The position numbers and the translations under genes were made by a program. This document shows, one piece after another, positions 11,906-25,500 of a stretch of 64,000 nucleotides of DNA. Source of the stretch: Rhodamnia argentea (Eukaryota > Streptophyta > Magnoliopsida > Myrtales > Myrtaceae); the NCBI RefSeq assembly GCF_020921035.1, contig NC_063155.1, positions 21,879,294 through 21,943,293 on the forward strand, read 5' to 3'. The notes under the pieces were generated by a model. It did not search any database and was not told where the DNA came from. It worked only from the letters and a program-made list of their open reading frames with translations. How positions within the stretch are numbered: position 1 is the stretch's first letter; the number at the start of each line of letters is the position of its first letter.

Positions 11906-14080
11906 AGTAGGTATCTAACTAGAAAAGCTTGCAAGGAAACTGTGGAGAAGGCAAAGGGGCCAGAAGAATCCATGGGAAGAAGAATATAAATAACGAAAAG
12001 AGGAAAAGCAATAAAGGTGATAAGGAAGATCAGAAGAGCATCAAACTCAATTGAGCCAGTGTTATGAGATATGAGAGGGAGTGTTGCCATGTGAAAGAGT
12101 TATTATTGGAGATCATGCTAACATAAGTAGGACTCAGTAGAGTCAGACAAAACTGATGTTTGAATGACAAAATGGATAGTAAAGGTTGGTGCAATTTCAA
12201 GAAATGAATCTTGAACAGAACGAGAATGCTGCAAGAAAAGGTGATGACAAGTTTAGGTGTTCCCATCATACTCATTCGAGGGGCAAGCATAAACCCCATA
12301 ACAAAACTAAGAATCAAAGATTCAGACGAGTTCAGAAGTTTGTAAGGAGACAGCCATGGTGCTTGAAGGTAATAAAAGATTATGAGATAATGTTAATGAG
12401 ATAATCTGTCCATGATTCTATTTCGAGCCACTCAGATAAAAGGAAGTGACTGTTCCAACAACTAGGAGATTCAAGCCAGAACAACTGTCCAATCTCACAC
12501 AAATAATACCAGTTCCAAAATAAACGTACCAATCTGAGCACCTTCCTGCAATAAATTGATAAGGACTAAGATGGGTGTGTATACAATATGCCAAAGTTAC
12601 TATTAGATAGAATTTCAATGTTTGAAAAAAGACCTATCATATTCTTCGAGATATCAGTACTTCTTGTTCGCGACATTATTGCGGGATGGGGAAAGGAAAA
12701 TAATCACAGTAATTGCATACAAAGGCCACATGATTTCAAGCAGAGATTCAAATATTAGAGTTTAGGCAATTCCTGAAATTGGCCATCGAGTGCTATAATC
12801 TAAGAACAAAACCCTGAAGATAAATGACAATCCAGTCCTTGGCATTGGAAAGGCAGGAGTCTCATCATACAATTGGTCCTACCTGGTGGTATGATTAATA
12901 ACCAAACCAATAAATGTAAAACCATACAGCCCCAAATGCAAATCATGATTTCTTTGGAAGCCAATTTCGTAAATATAGCCTTGTTATGCAAGTTCAGCTA
13001 ATTACAAAAATACAGCAGGACTATCTGCCAGATTCTCGTGTTTTAACAAGTCCACGAGAGTGGAAATATAAGATAATGGACATGCATAAAACTCATAAAT
13101 TTGGCATCACTTTTCTTCACTCTTGTAGAATGGTCGATTTCTAATAGAATCTTAACAATTCAACAATTAAGTGAAACCATGAGAAAGAAGAACTATGCAA
13201 GGTTTCCAAAAGAAGAAGAACCTAGATTGCGCACAAGCTCCCCGAGATAAGTGACCAGTGGCCTCGCCAACCCACTTTTATCGATGATACCCAACATACA
13301 ATGTGCAAAAATTTACATATTGCAAGTGAAGAAACAAATTATCCACGTTCAGACAGACCCACAGCAATCCAATGGAATGAAAATGAGGAAGAGAAGTGAG
13401 CTTGGAGTAACTTATCCAACTTTTTTGCTTTAGGTAATCTATAAGGTCTCCATTCTTGATCCATGGGCAATGAGTTTCGATGTATTGGAGGTATTCATAT
13501 AAAGGATTCCAATTGATGAACCATTGAAAGACATGCACCGCTGGATGCGATGGGATGAGTAGTTTCTGTTTCTCTTTGTGATGATAAATGACCTACTTAA
13601 CCCAGTGGTTAGCTTTTTGTCGCACGGCCGAGATTACGGTGTTTATTGTCATCAAACATCAAGCATTTGGTTTCCTTGTAGGGGCAAAGATGCTCAGGGG
13701 ATCTATCGTGACAAAAAAAAAAAAATTGAAAAAAAAAAAGACCTCACATTTCCCTGATGATAAAACCTCAAATTAAACCGACCAAACGCCACTGTCGAGG
13801 GAAACGAGTTTTTCCACCATAAAACGATCCTCTTCCAAGACCTAACAGTTAGGGCCAAGCATGATTCCAACAAATCCGCACAGAGAAATCCCCAATACTC
13901 CGACTCACACGCGAAATCAACTTCAGTTTTTTCGCGCCGCCGAGTTGCATTTTCCTGATCCACGAATCGCAAAGCGAACCACGAGCGCCCACTCACGGAG
14001 AAAACAACGCCATCTTATGCATGCGATTCAGACTTGACAACATCTTGCGGGGGGGAGAGAGAGAGAGAGAGAGTACGTAC

Positions 14081-14213
14081 CGTAGAGGCAAGCTGAGGGA
14101 GATTAGGGTTCGGGGTAGGCGAACGCGAGTGGAAGCTGAAGTTCGACCCTGACCCTCTTCAAGTTCGAGACAACGAGCATCGACTCCTCTCTCTCTCTCT
14201 CTCTCTCTCTCTC
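14081..14213 (-). other. inferred non-coding first exon of the LIF2-like gene, with CT/GA tracts
   Basis: Read on the minus strand, CTCTACG is followed by GTACGTAC, a strong splice donor, at 14081/14080. It would join to the acceptor just upstream of the start codon at 11905. The exon is bracketed by a GA tract (about 14054-14072) in the intron and a CT tract (14187-14213) near the presumed start of transcription. No long ORF runs through it. The assignment rests on splice signals only. Confidence 0.5.
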
Positions 14214-16378
14214 GTTTTCCGTCCCAAATAGATGGAGATTATGACTGCGATTTTTATTTTTTCGGTCGAAATGATGCCTACTATTTCAGACGGTGCTTTT
14301 TATCCTTTCGTATCTTTAACGTTAAATGGTGTGCGTACTTCAGGAAAATCTCAAAATTTGGATAATACTTTCCAAAAATAAAATAAATAAATTGTATAGC
14401 CTAAAAAAAAAAAATAAAAAAATATTTCCATCCTTGGCAAAAAATAAGTCGACATAAATGCTATCAATGATAAAAATATTTTTCATCGAATTAATTTTTT
14501 CTGAATGATATATAACCCATCGTTCTTGGAAATTTATTTTTTTAATTATAAAATTTTCATAAAGAAGACGCACGTGAGTACTATTTTTTCTTGACAAGTT
14601 CATGAGTGAGTTGTGAGTTTGATTTTTCCAGTTAAAGGTGTTTGTAATAAATGCTTTTGTAATTAATCTGCGTGCCAAGGGAGCACGAAGAGATGTTCGT
14701 AAAAAAAAAAAAAAAAATCTCAGTTTGTAATTAACTTGTGCATGCGCAATTAATTGACTGCACGAGTGTTTATGCAATTTTATCTCTATTTTCCCAAAGT
14801 GATATAGAATTCCAGCAACCTCGTACTTTGAAAGCTTGAAATAAACGCACAAATAAAGACCGGGATAGAAAACCTTTTTATTGGAATATGCAGATGCTCA
14901 TGCTGTAGCTCTCCATCCGAAGCTCACTCGCTTTTATGGCTTGCTTACAGTGCTTCGCGAGTATTCTAATAGTAACTAAAGTTTTACTATTCCACAAAAT
15001 ATTATATCTTACGGCTATTTTTTTTTACGAGACAAGCTCGGCATTCAATGGAGAGTAAATTTTTCTAATTGCCCCCATTGAATGAGCCAATAGCCATTAA
15101 GGGCTTGTTTGGTAACGATCCTAATTCTTTGACTCTATTTTCTATAACAGAAAATGATAAACTTGTTTGATAACGTAAATGAAACTTCGCGACGAGAGCT
15201 TCTCTTTTCTCTGCGAAAGAGTTTACTCCCTATTGAATGATAAATAGGATACCCAAAGATAGTCCATAGTAAATCGCATCGATTTGCTTTTATCTTCCAT
15301 CTTCTTGACATCCATTGTAAATCAAGACTATCATTTGAAAAATATTAACAACCAAATCTAGAACCTTACATCCTTCATGCTCGAATCTTCAACGATCAAT
15401 TTTATATTATTTTAACATATTCATGCTCTTGCAACCTTTCATTTCTTAGTATTCGTGCTTTCAATTGTTGTATGTTTCAAACTATTTACTTTCCCATCCA
15501 AGATTACGGCCTCGATGATTGATTCAATCCACAACATTTTTACAAAAGATCTCTGCTTTTTCACATAACAATATGAAAATGAACACGTTAAAAAATGTAG
15601 CATGTCATGCCTTCTTTCTAGTAAATCTTTGGTATAGTGTTTGGAACCTTCAAATAGTTTTTTTCGGCTTGCTTTTTACTCGAAATTCACTTCAAATTTT
15701 CTTAGTGAAATAATTAATTGCAAGAGCTTTTATTCCAGCATTGTGATTTATCAATAATTCATTGCAATCATGATCTTTAAGATTCGGGTTTTTATAATTG
15801 TGCAAAGCCTAGGTTACGAAGAAATGTAGCTCGAGCTTTAAAAAAGTATCCAAGAAAACAAACTCGAAAAACTGTATACGACAAGAAATTACAAAATGAC
15901 CCCAAATAAATTTGCTCAAGAATAAGAAAACCGTGTATATTCATCTAGATAAAAATATCCACTTATTTCATCTCCTAATACATATTTGTATTAGATAATG
16001 GTCTAATTTCGGTTGAACCACACACGTGAATTGAAAGCGAGTAATTGTCTATTTCTGAGCTTTGTTAAGAAATATTTTAAGGGATTCAATTTGAAATCAC
16101 ACTAACAAATTAATGCAATTGCTCTTCTTTTTTGTTTAATTTATTGCATTGTCGTTTGTGTGGTCATTTCATCTGATAATTTATCTAAATGCAGTACTCG
16201 CATTTGGAAATGATATTGATTTCTTTTTTTTTTTTGTGGTAAAAAAAATGATATTGATTTCGAAAAAATGAAAAATTCGAGAAGAGGGGAAACTTTCCCA
16301 GTCTGGACGGCGCGTCGCACAATTTTGGTGACCGCCCGATGTTCCCGACAGGAGAAACAGGCTCCAGCTGAGGTGGAA
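14214..16378. other. intergenic, bidirectional promoter region between LIF2 (-) and SEC23 (+)
   Basis: About 2.1 kb of AT-rich sequence separates two divergently transcribed genes. It carries poly-A/T runs (for example 14403-14421 and 14700-14717). From about 15100 it resembles common plant MITE ends (GGGCTTGTTTGGTAACG). No gene or intact transposon was identified. Confidence 0.55.
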
Positions 16379-16408
16379 ATGCCACGTCATCAATAGATGA
16401 CGTGGCAT
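16379..16408. promoter_or_regulatory. perfect inverted repeat of UPR-element half-sites upstream of SEC23
   Basis: Two 13-bp arms, ATGCCACGTCATC (16379-16391) and its exact reverse complement (16396-16408), are separated by AATA. Each arm contains CCACGTCATC, the second half of the plant unfolded-protein-response element pUPRE described for Arabidopsis BiP3. It also contains the bZIP core ACGT. The dyad lies about 156 bp before the SEC23 start codon. ER-stress bZIP factors (bZIP28/bZIP60 class) are the natural candidates to bind. The repeat is seen directly; the function is inferred. Confidence 0.6.
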
Positions 16409-16564
16409 CACATCACGGGTTAGCCCTATGTGGAATGCCCACTCGGACGAAGACTGCTAACCTGCGCCGAGTCTCCCTCGTCCCTCCGGCGATCCCAATT
16501 TTCTCATTCCAATTTTCTCGAGAAGCAGACGCTCACAGACGCGAAGGAAAAAGCAAAGAAAGCG

Positions 16565-19500
16565 ATGGCAGTGAGAGCCGCCGTCTCGAGATTTCCGATC
16601 GATCCAGACGTGCAGGAAGACTCCGGCTTGCCATGGGGGATCACGGTCACTCCCTTCGCTTCCAAGGACGAGAACGGCAAACCGCCGGCGTACGGATCGG
16701 ACGGCCACCTGCTTCCCCGGTGCGAGAATTGCTGGGCGTACTTCAACACCTACTGCGAGCTCGACCAGTGGGCGTGGACCTGCTCGCTCTGCGGCACTCT
16801 CAACGGCCTCTCCTCGGAGTGCATCGAGAAGTACTCGCGCTCGCAATCCTGTCCGGAGATGGCGTCTTCGTTCATAGATCTCGAACTCCCTGGTGAGACT
16901 CAGCTAGTAGAGTTTGAGGTTCCCTGCTCTGTGTGGTGAGTTTCTCTGATTGAAGTGTTGATTGTTGTTAGTTTTGGTGTTATTGTTGCAGTGGAAGGAT
17001 CGGAGGAGCCTACGGAAGCGCGGCCCGTCTATGTCGCTGCTGTTGATTTGTCGTGTGAGTTTTACTTTGTCTTAAGGAAATGTGTTTTGTGAATGTCCTG
17101 TGCTCCATTCTGAATTGCTCAATTCTGCGTTAAGTGGTTGAGATGTGGAAAATTGCCGCAACTGCAGCCGCAGACTGCTGCAAATGTTGACGTTTAACTT
17201 GCTTCACTGAGGGAGTGAGAGTTCGAACCAAAATGCCAAGTTTAGAGTTCTTTATATTTACTAGAAAAGAATAATTACCAAAGTGAAGACAGTAGAGTTT
17301 GTTAATTTCTGCTGCTGGAGGTCTCGGAAGAGCCATCTAGATGGAACTGGTTGTGGCAAACTCCTTCCTTTAATCTGGCCTTTCTTGGTTACGTGCTTAA
17401 GTGAAATGTGTTTGCTCCTTCAAAGCCTGGTTGTTGTGGGAGAGTTCTTGTCAGCATCATGAATGATTCCAACTACTAACCTCAACTTAAGTGATGAACA
17501 TGAGCCAGGCGCAAGAAGTGAGGATGACGTGGGATCTTGTTATGGATGGGAATGAATTTGTTTAGGAGATGTGTTCAGCTGCAGAGTTTGTCTGCTCCTC
17601 TGGTGTTATCTGGTGGTTTTGATGGTCAAAGTTTAACATGGAGGCTGAGGGAAATGTTCTGAGAAACTTGTTTTAAAAATGTCTCTGGTCCGGAGAGGAA
17701 ATACTAATGTATTTTGAATAGAGATTTGGCATGGTGTAACCTGAGAATTTTTTAGTTTAAACGGAGTAATTATGAAGAATCTTTGTCTTGTGATAATTAA
17801 GAGAGTCATATGTCAAAATGCCCAACACTCAATTTCTTTCACATGTTTTCTGTAATATAGTCATAAAAAGAGAATTATAATTAATGAGAACATTCTTTTT
17901 TTTTTTCCGTTTGAAAATTTCCAACAAGCAGCGAGAAAGTACCATCACAGATGATTTTGTAAGGGAAGAAGGAACAGGTTCAAGTTCCTGTCTCGAACTA
18001 GTCTGTGCTTGAGGAATTCGTCGAAGAATAGCTCAAATGGGTCCAGGTGTTGATCAAGGCCTGTAGCTGCTATCTGGGTTTTTTCACAATTAATCTGACG
18101 ATTCAAAAGCTTGGATGGATTTATGTGTTTGACAACAATAATATATCATCTTGCCAGAGTCTTCACCACCTACATGAGAAAAACAAATTTGTTCTGTTTA
18201 AGGAGAAATGCCATGAGCCTTCTACGCGAACATCTATTTGAGTTCCTCAACTCAGGCGCTATTTCTAAAAGACTTGTTAACTACCACTTGCCGGAAAGAC
18301 CCTTACATTGCGCAAAAAAAAAAAAAAAAAAGTCATTCACATCTTTGGTTTTGTTCAATAGAATGCTGGTGATAAACACATTAGTAAAGTACATGGAGCT
18401 CACCACTTACTGATGCAAAATATACTAGGTGCCAAATCTGACCTTGGCTGGCGTATCTTGGAAGCACAAGCTTAGTAATAAATATAATGTAGTCTTAGAA
18501 GCTGTGGATGACAGTAGCCACTGCTTTCGGGCTGCAGTAACTTAGCACTTGAAGTTTACTAAAATTTAAAGGAGGATTCTTTGTTATGGACGAGTATGCA
18601 TCTGAGAAGCTTTAGCTTTTGTTGTTGACATAATTTAGGACACTTTGTGCTCAGAGGTAGGTAATGATACATTTGATTTTATCTGCTGTGTTTTGGCTGA
18701 AGCCAGGTTTCTGTCAGAATTAGTCACTACTTGTGACAAGCCCCTTTATCAACCTTTTTTAGTTTATAGGTGTGCTGCTTCTCTCTCCCTTTAAATCTTC
18801 AGAGAAAAACAAATAGGTAGTTTGGCTTTAAAAGATCATTACTTCTACTTGGAGCTACTTGTTTTTGGATATATCATTGTTAAAAGGAAGTGCTAATTTT
18901 TGTCTCACTCTTTTTGGTTTGCAGCCTCGGAAGAATTTTTGGAACTTACAAAGAGCGCACTACTAGCAGCCCTGGAAGGTAGTGTGTGCCTGGTCCAAAA
19001 TAAATCTTGATTTTGAAAACTTCCTTATCCTGCCAAAGTTGTCATTGTGGGGAAACTAATTTTTCATTGTCTGCTGCAGCTCTTGGGCCAGGTTCGTTGT
19101 TTGGGCTTGCTACGTTCAGCCATAAGATCGGATTGTATGATGTCCAAGGGCCTGTACCAGTTGTGAAAAATGTTTTCATTCCTCCTGATTCTGAAGACAG
19201 ACTCCCCTTGGAGCTTGAAGATGTCATGCCATTGCTACAGTTTCTAGCACCTGTATGCCACTTGTGAAATTAGAGATTTCTTCCTTTGGTTTCTTAGCAT
19301 TGTTAAGTGATGACTAGGTCAAATTTACAGTGATGCAAGTCTTGTGGTTATAGGTGGAAACCTGTAAGGATCGTATTGCATCTGCTCTTGAAACACTCAG
19401 ACCAACTACTTCATGGGAAAGGAGTACAGCAGCCGGTCAAGGACTTGATGGTGTTTTGATGGGTGGAAGAGGATTTGGGGTGGCAATGGAATCTCTTTTC

Positions 19501-22500
19501 AACTACCTAGGGTCAGAATATGGAAGTACCTTTGCCTTAGGTATGTGCTATATCTCCATCGCTTGAGGCTAGGGGTGGTAGAGGAACTCGAATACCTAAA
19601 TCCTCATCAGAGAGACTCGATCAAAATGTAACGAAGGAAGAAAAATGAATATGTGAGGCTGACATTAGTGGAGGGGTTAGAGAATGAGTTGCAAACTGTA
19701 TCTTTATGCCATCTGCATGCTGAGAGAGGCCTTTGCCATTCTATGTTCCAGCTCCAATCATCTTCCTCAACAGTAAGACATGCATTCTAATGCCAGTAAG
19801 ACAATGGCATCTTCATGGGCAATGAATAACTGAGTGACTGATTGCATACAAAGTCTGAGCTCCTTATCTCCCAGACAAATGCAAAATATCCCTATTCCAC
19901 TCTAATGCTTACAACTGTCCAAATTTATCTTTGTTGTAATCATTTTCGGGAATTCCCTCAGGTTATAAGACATATACTCTTATGCCAATAAGATCAAGAG
20001 TACTTCATGGGGCAATAGATAATCCCATTGACAACTCATACACTGCGTTCACAGCTCCTTAAAATCACAGACAAATGGAAATTTATATACCACTAGGGGT
20101 GTGAACTGACCGGACCGGCCCGGACCAACCCGGACGCCGCCGGCGGTTGGTCCGGTCCTTGAGGTGGATGGTCCGGTCCCGGTCCCAATAAATGGGACGG
20201 TGCCGGCGGTCCGGTCCTCGGGTTTCTTGTATTGGGACGGGCCGCCCGGCCGGACCGCCAATAATATATAATTATTTATATATAAATATATACAATTGAA
20301 AAAATTGAAAACAAAACATATAAAGTCCAGCATTTTTTCCAACCTTGCCGGCCGCACTCTCCTCCTCAAGACTCTCTTTTAGTCTTATTTTCCATCTTGT
20401 TTTTGGTATCTTTTCTCTTTTTGTTTTATATGTAATGGCTGGATTTGTTATTGAATTAACATTTTGGTCAAGTTTATCATAAAATCATAGCGAGTTGTTT
20501 TTACCTGGCATAGTTTATTAAGTTGACTAGATTTTAATAGTTTTCTTCTATCACCGGACCGACGCCGACATGCCACCCCTATATACCACCCCTTTTCTCC
20601 AAAATAGCTCTTATCTTTCTTATCAGCATTTGTGAGCATCTATCTTGGTTTATTTTTGTGACTCCATGAGTGCAGAAATTTATCTCAAGGGTACCCATGT
20701 GATTAACTAATGACGTGCTTTCATCTTTCCCTCTTATTCAATGATATGTTTATTAAAATCTCTATTTAGGATTCACTTGATAAAGTGGGGGATTGTCGCT
20801 TTAATGTCTTTGATGAGGGGAACTGCATAACCATCTTTAAGCACATGTTCCGACTTCCCTTTGCTTCTTAGAATGATCTCTTTCTCTCTCTCAAAACTGC
20901 AGCGAGGGTATTTGCCTTTCTATCTGGTCCTCCTGATTATGGAGCTGGGCAGCTGGATACGAGGAGGTATGGGGAGCAATACGCCAGCAGAGGAGAGGAT
21001 GCTGATCGGGCTTTATTACCTGAGCAGACCCCATTTTATAAGGAACTGGTAAATTTTTTGTGCTCTCTCATTTTTTCTCGTTCAATCATTTCTCTTGTCT
21101 TCATGTTTATCGAAACAGTATGAGCTTTAACATTACTTCTATAGGCAGCTGTCGCTGTTCAAGCAGGTGTTTGTGTTGACATATTTGCTGTGACCAACGA
21201 ATATACGGATCTGGCATCCCTAAAGTTTCTTAGTATTGAAAGTGGGGGCTCATTGTTCTTGTATACAAGTACAGAGGATTCAACTCTTCCTCAGGACATG
21301 TGAGTATCAGATGTTGGAAAGTATTTCTGATTTATAAACTTCATTGTGGCGGGGTAAGATTAACCTTGTAATAGAATTAAATGCCCTGAAACTGAACACC
21401 TAAAAATTCGTACTTAAGTTTCTTCCTTGATTAAACTCTTTCATGTCAATTGCCGGTAAAATTGGTTTAGTGACCTGATCTTACCTTTTCCTGAGAGCTA
21501 ATGTAGAATGCAGACACTTAAGTTTATCACTCGTGTGTCGTGGCCTTCATGGGAGCTGAATCCCAATTTATTTTCTGCTACACAGTAGTTTTTGATAAAC
21601 CAATCCTTTATCAGGTACCGGATGTTGATCAGGCCATATGCTTTTGGTTGTATAATGCGATTGAGAACATCTTCAGAATTTAGACAAGGCCACTCAGTGA
21701 GTGATTGTATTATGCTGTCTGAAAAAATTTAATTCGAATTTTTTGCTGTCTCCTTACAATGGGTGCCATATTATGTGGCAGTATGGTCATTTCTCTCTGG
21801 ATCCGCAATATGAAAACGTGCAGCGCATAATTTGTTGTGATTCCTATGCCACATTTGCTTATGACTTTGAATTTGCAAATACTGTTGGCTTTTCCAGGTT
21901 TGTCTAATCTCCATATTGGGGTTGTCATCTCTCTTTAGTTTCTGATGGAAATCATCCTTTCTTTACCCTTTTATTTGTTTTTCTTACTAATGCAGAGATG
22001 AATGTGTGCCAAAATAGACCTCTAATATAATATTCCTCTAGAACTCGTTAACTTGACATATGCATAAATCTACTTTGGACATCTTCCAGACTTCACTTTG
22101 TTTGTTCGTTTTCTTCAGATGCGCTATCACGTGTCTGAACTGTATAGTTGTTTTTATTTTAGCTTGCTAAGCTATTGTGTTATTAATTGAGAGTGTGATT
22201 TTAGCTGTTCAGGTCTTGGTCTTTCAACTGGAACAGTATTTTACTTATCATGAACTACTTTGATGATTATCATAAGGAATATGGATCTAACAAAAGAAAA
22301 AGGAACCTCTTCTTTACCGGAAAAGAAATATTATACAAACATGGGGTCACTCATAGTTCCTTTGAAGTGGTTCAGTCTGTGAGACATGATGTTGTCATTT
22401 TTGTCAGACAGTTCTTTGTTTTACTAGTAAAAGGCGTTATATGCCAGTGAATTTCCAGGAATTACTTTGTATGTCTAATTGAGTAATAAGTGCCACTAAT

Positions 22501-25500
22501 CAAAATATGGTAGATGCATGGAGCTTTTATGAGCTTTTCGTTTAGAAAAGTTCAAACCTGCTCCTCCAGTTTATTCACTTTCTTCAGCTTTCTTCTTCAG
22601 TAGATTCTGGTCTTTTTTTTTTTTTGTCTTTTATGTTTCTCCTAATTTTATGCTTGTTAGAATAATTCTCCTTTATGGTGGAATGATTTTTTCTAATTTG
22701 AGTGGTTTCCTTCCAGTATCCATTGTTATTTATAACGAATCCCTGCTATTTTGTTGATATGGAGATTGTCTAATTGAATGGCATTATCAAATCCAGACAT
22801 ACATCTGAGCCTCCGGTCTTACAGATTGCTTTTCGTTACACTGTCGTAGTACCACCACAGGAGCTCGCAGATTCATCGAAGGGTTCAGGTAATAGGTATG
22901 GCCAATCCTTTGCGATTGTTCACTTTTAAGGTTCATTAAATTTGACAAAGCTAAGAGGAACAACATCGCCTTTAAAGTCTCATCACCTTTCGAGAAGCAA
23001 CTTTATTGTTGACGTGGAACATCTACTTGTGTACTGTTTAATTGTGCCCTCGGGAGCATATATATAAGTGGTAGTTAGCCACATTGAGCAATTCTTCTTA
23101 TGGAGTTTATTTAGAGACTGCTACTGTGAATTTAGTGTTCTGTATCTATGGGCGTCCTACATTTTCATGGTACCAATTTTGTGAGAGATCTCTTGATGGT
23201 TTGATGATAACTTTGCATTCCCCAGTTTGGTTTGCATACCATAGTCTGCTAGAAACATATCCTCTATGGAATTTGTGGTTTTTTTTCTTTCTTTCTAGGT
23301 TAATCTCTTTTTCCATCCCAACGCTGTTCTCTGAAGTAGAAGAATACATTCTTTCACATGTGAGCCCTGCCAGAATACTCCATGAAACACGTGTTTTTGT
23401 TGTAATTGAGATTTTCTTTTGACATTATATTGTCAGTTGCAAGAGTAATTATGTACAGAAAGACGTAGATGTAGGACTTTTCAGAGAGAGAAGTTGGGGG
23501 GCTCATTGGTATTGCCATATTTCTTGACTGTTTTCCTTGAGTCATGAATATTCTGTTGCTTTGAACATATTTTTAAGTTAATGAAGTATAGTTTGCATTG
23601 GTCGTGAAACCCTTCTAGAACTTTCATTACCTTCTAACTGTGACCTATTTCATGGGACTGCAAATGTTCTTGACATTTCATTCCACTCGTTTATCTACAG
23701 GTCCAGTTACTCCCTCAAACGTCGCCTAAGAATACGAACTTTGCAATACACTGCTGCTCAGAATATGAATGAAGTCTATGACAGTGTTGATCCTGAAGTG
23801 GTTCTATCTTTACTTGTTCACAAGGTGATTGCCATCTCTCTATTGAAGGATGTTGCATGTTTGTGTGGTTCAAATGAAACAAATGACCTCTTGGACAGAG
23901 ATATCTAAGTGTTTTTTAATGCATTACCATTCTAGCCCTTATATTGTAGGACCGTCCTTCAGAATGATTGCAGTTAGTCAGAGAGACATTGGTCTAGGTT
24001 ATTTTACACATTAATTGAAAAAGTTAAGGCCTTCAAGTTGTCAACCAGAGAATTTCGTGATGAATTTTCCTTTTCCCCTTGCACTCAAAATGTGAAACCG
24101 GAGATGCTCCAATAAGACCTATTCTCCATTAAATAATGGCTTTCTTGTTTTTTGACATATTATCATCTAAATAATGTCTTGGTAGGATTTTAGCATTTTC
24201 TTCAACCCATCTCAAGGGTTGCATCCGGTCATTAGTGATGAGAATGTAGGGGTTTCCTCATGTGGAGATGCCATTACATGAACTTCCATTTTTTCCTGCA
24301 CGAGTTATTCGCTGACTATGGATGATAAATTTGACTGAGATTCTAAGAACATTGGGGACTGATTTAGAAAGCCTTAATTCCCGACGTTGAAACTGTGTTA
24401 GTCGTTTGTTGTGTATGCCATGCTTGACAAGGAGTCTCCCTTTTGCCTTTTTCCACTCTAACTTTGTTGATGTTTGAACTTGTTGAAAGACACAAATATT
24501 ATATTTATATTTGTAGGAAGCTGATTATCAGCTTCCTAAAACTTTACAGTTTTAATGTTAGTCACTACTTACAAATACAATCAAATCGCAGGTTATAATA
24601 GCATCTTTGGAGCAAGGAGTTCGGGAGGGAAGGATGCTTCTTCATGATTGGCTCGTGATCCTCACAGCTCAGTATAATGATGCTTACAGGCTCATTCAGC
24701 CCAAGAATGGGAGTTCGGTAAACGCTCAGGTTGACGTCGCATTCTCACAATGCCCACAATTGCAAACGTTACCGCATCTCATTTTTGCTCTGCTTCGGAA
24801 TCCTCTTCTCCGCTTCCACGAGGAAGGTGTCCACCCGGACTACCGGATCTATTTGCAATGCCTCTTCAGGTAATTGGTGCTTTGATACTGATAAAAATCG
24901 TCTAAAAAAATTTGCAAACCACTTATGTTGAAGACTATGAAGAGTAGCACGTGTGAAGGCCATTTAAGTAACGCGCGTAGGCCGTTTTATCCAGTGTAGA
25001 AACTTATGCACAGATATTGAATTTAAACTAGCATAGTAGTGCTTTCATTTTAATATGGAAGATTATGAGCTATTTTGGTTTTGGCTTGTACTTTCATAGA
25101 AATGGCACTGTGCTGTGGGTGTTAAATTATGTGTATCATGTCTGGGTTTCTGAAAGTAGTTAACCTGCATCGATCCTAATTTAATTGGATGCGCCAAGTG
25201 GGATGCTTGTCAGTTGATAAAACAAGATGAATATGTCACTGTTAGTTCCTCAGTGGGATAGACCAAATTGTCTGCTGCTCTTTATCGACTTTCTATGTAA
25301 GTTGTTCAGAAAAATTATTATTTGCACTTAGATCTTGGAGGATTATCTTCCTTGCAGACCGCTTCAAATCTCCTATACTTGCTCCTTTATATATGTATAT
25401 TTTTTTATCAAATACAATGATACTTAGTATGCAGAAGTTACGATATTTTGCTGTACAGTCATCAGAAACTAATGAAGTCGATATCTTTTGATTTTGTGTT

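Noticed and set aside
11483-11918. Plus-strand frames rich in Leu, Pro or Ser opposite the LIF2 first coding exon
   Set aside because: They are the other-strand readings of the CCT/CTT repeat that encodes the LIF2 glutamate tract; the homopolymeric composition is a by-product.
17210-17235. Minus-strand GGTTCGAACTC, resembling a tRNA B box
   Set aside because: The flanking T-stem does not pair and no A box is present upstream.
17960-17992. ACAGGTTCAAGTTCCTGT, resembling a tRNA T-arm/B box
   Set aside because: No acceptor stem, anticodon arm or A box at the right distance; it lies in a SEC23 intron.
19570-19600. Lone TAGGGGTGG end resembling a hAT terminus
   Set aside because: No matching opposite end with its own target-site duplication was found; the intact element nearby starts at 20094.
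22889-22896. Earlier donor after GGTTCAG for SEC23 exon 10
   Set aside because: Using it shifts the frame of exon 11; the second donor at 22895/22896 keeps the family sequence (GSGNRSSYSLKRR).
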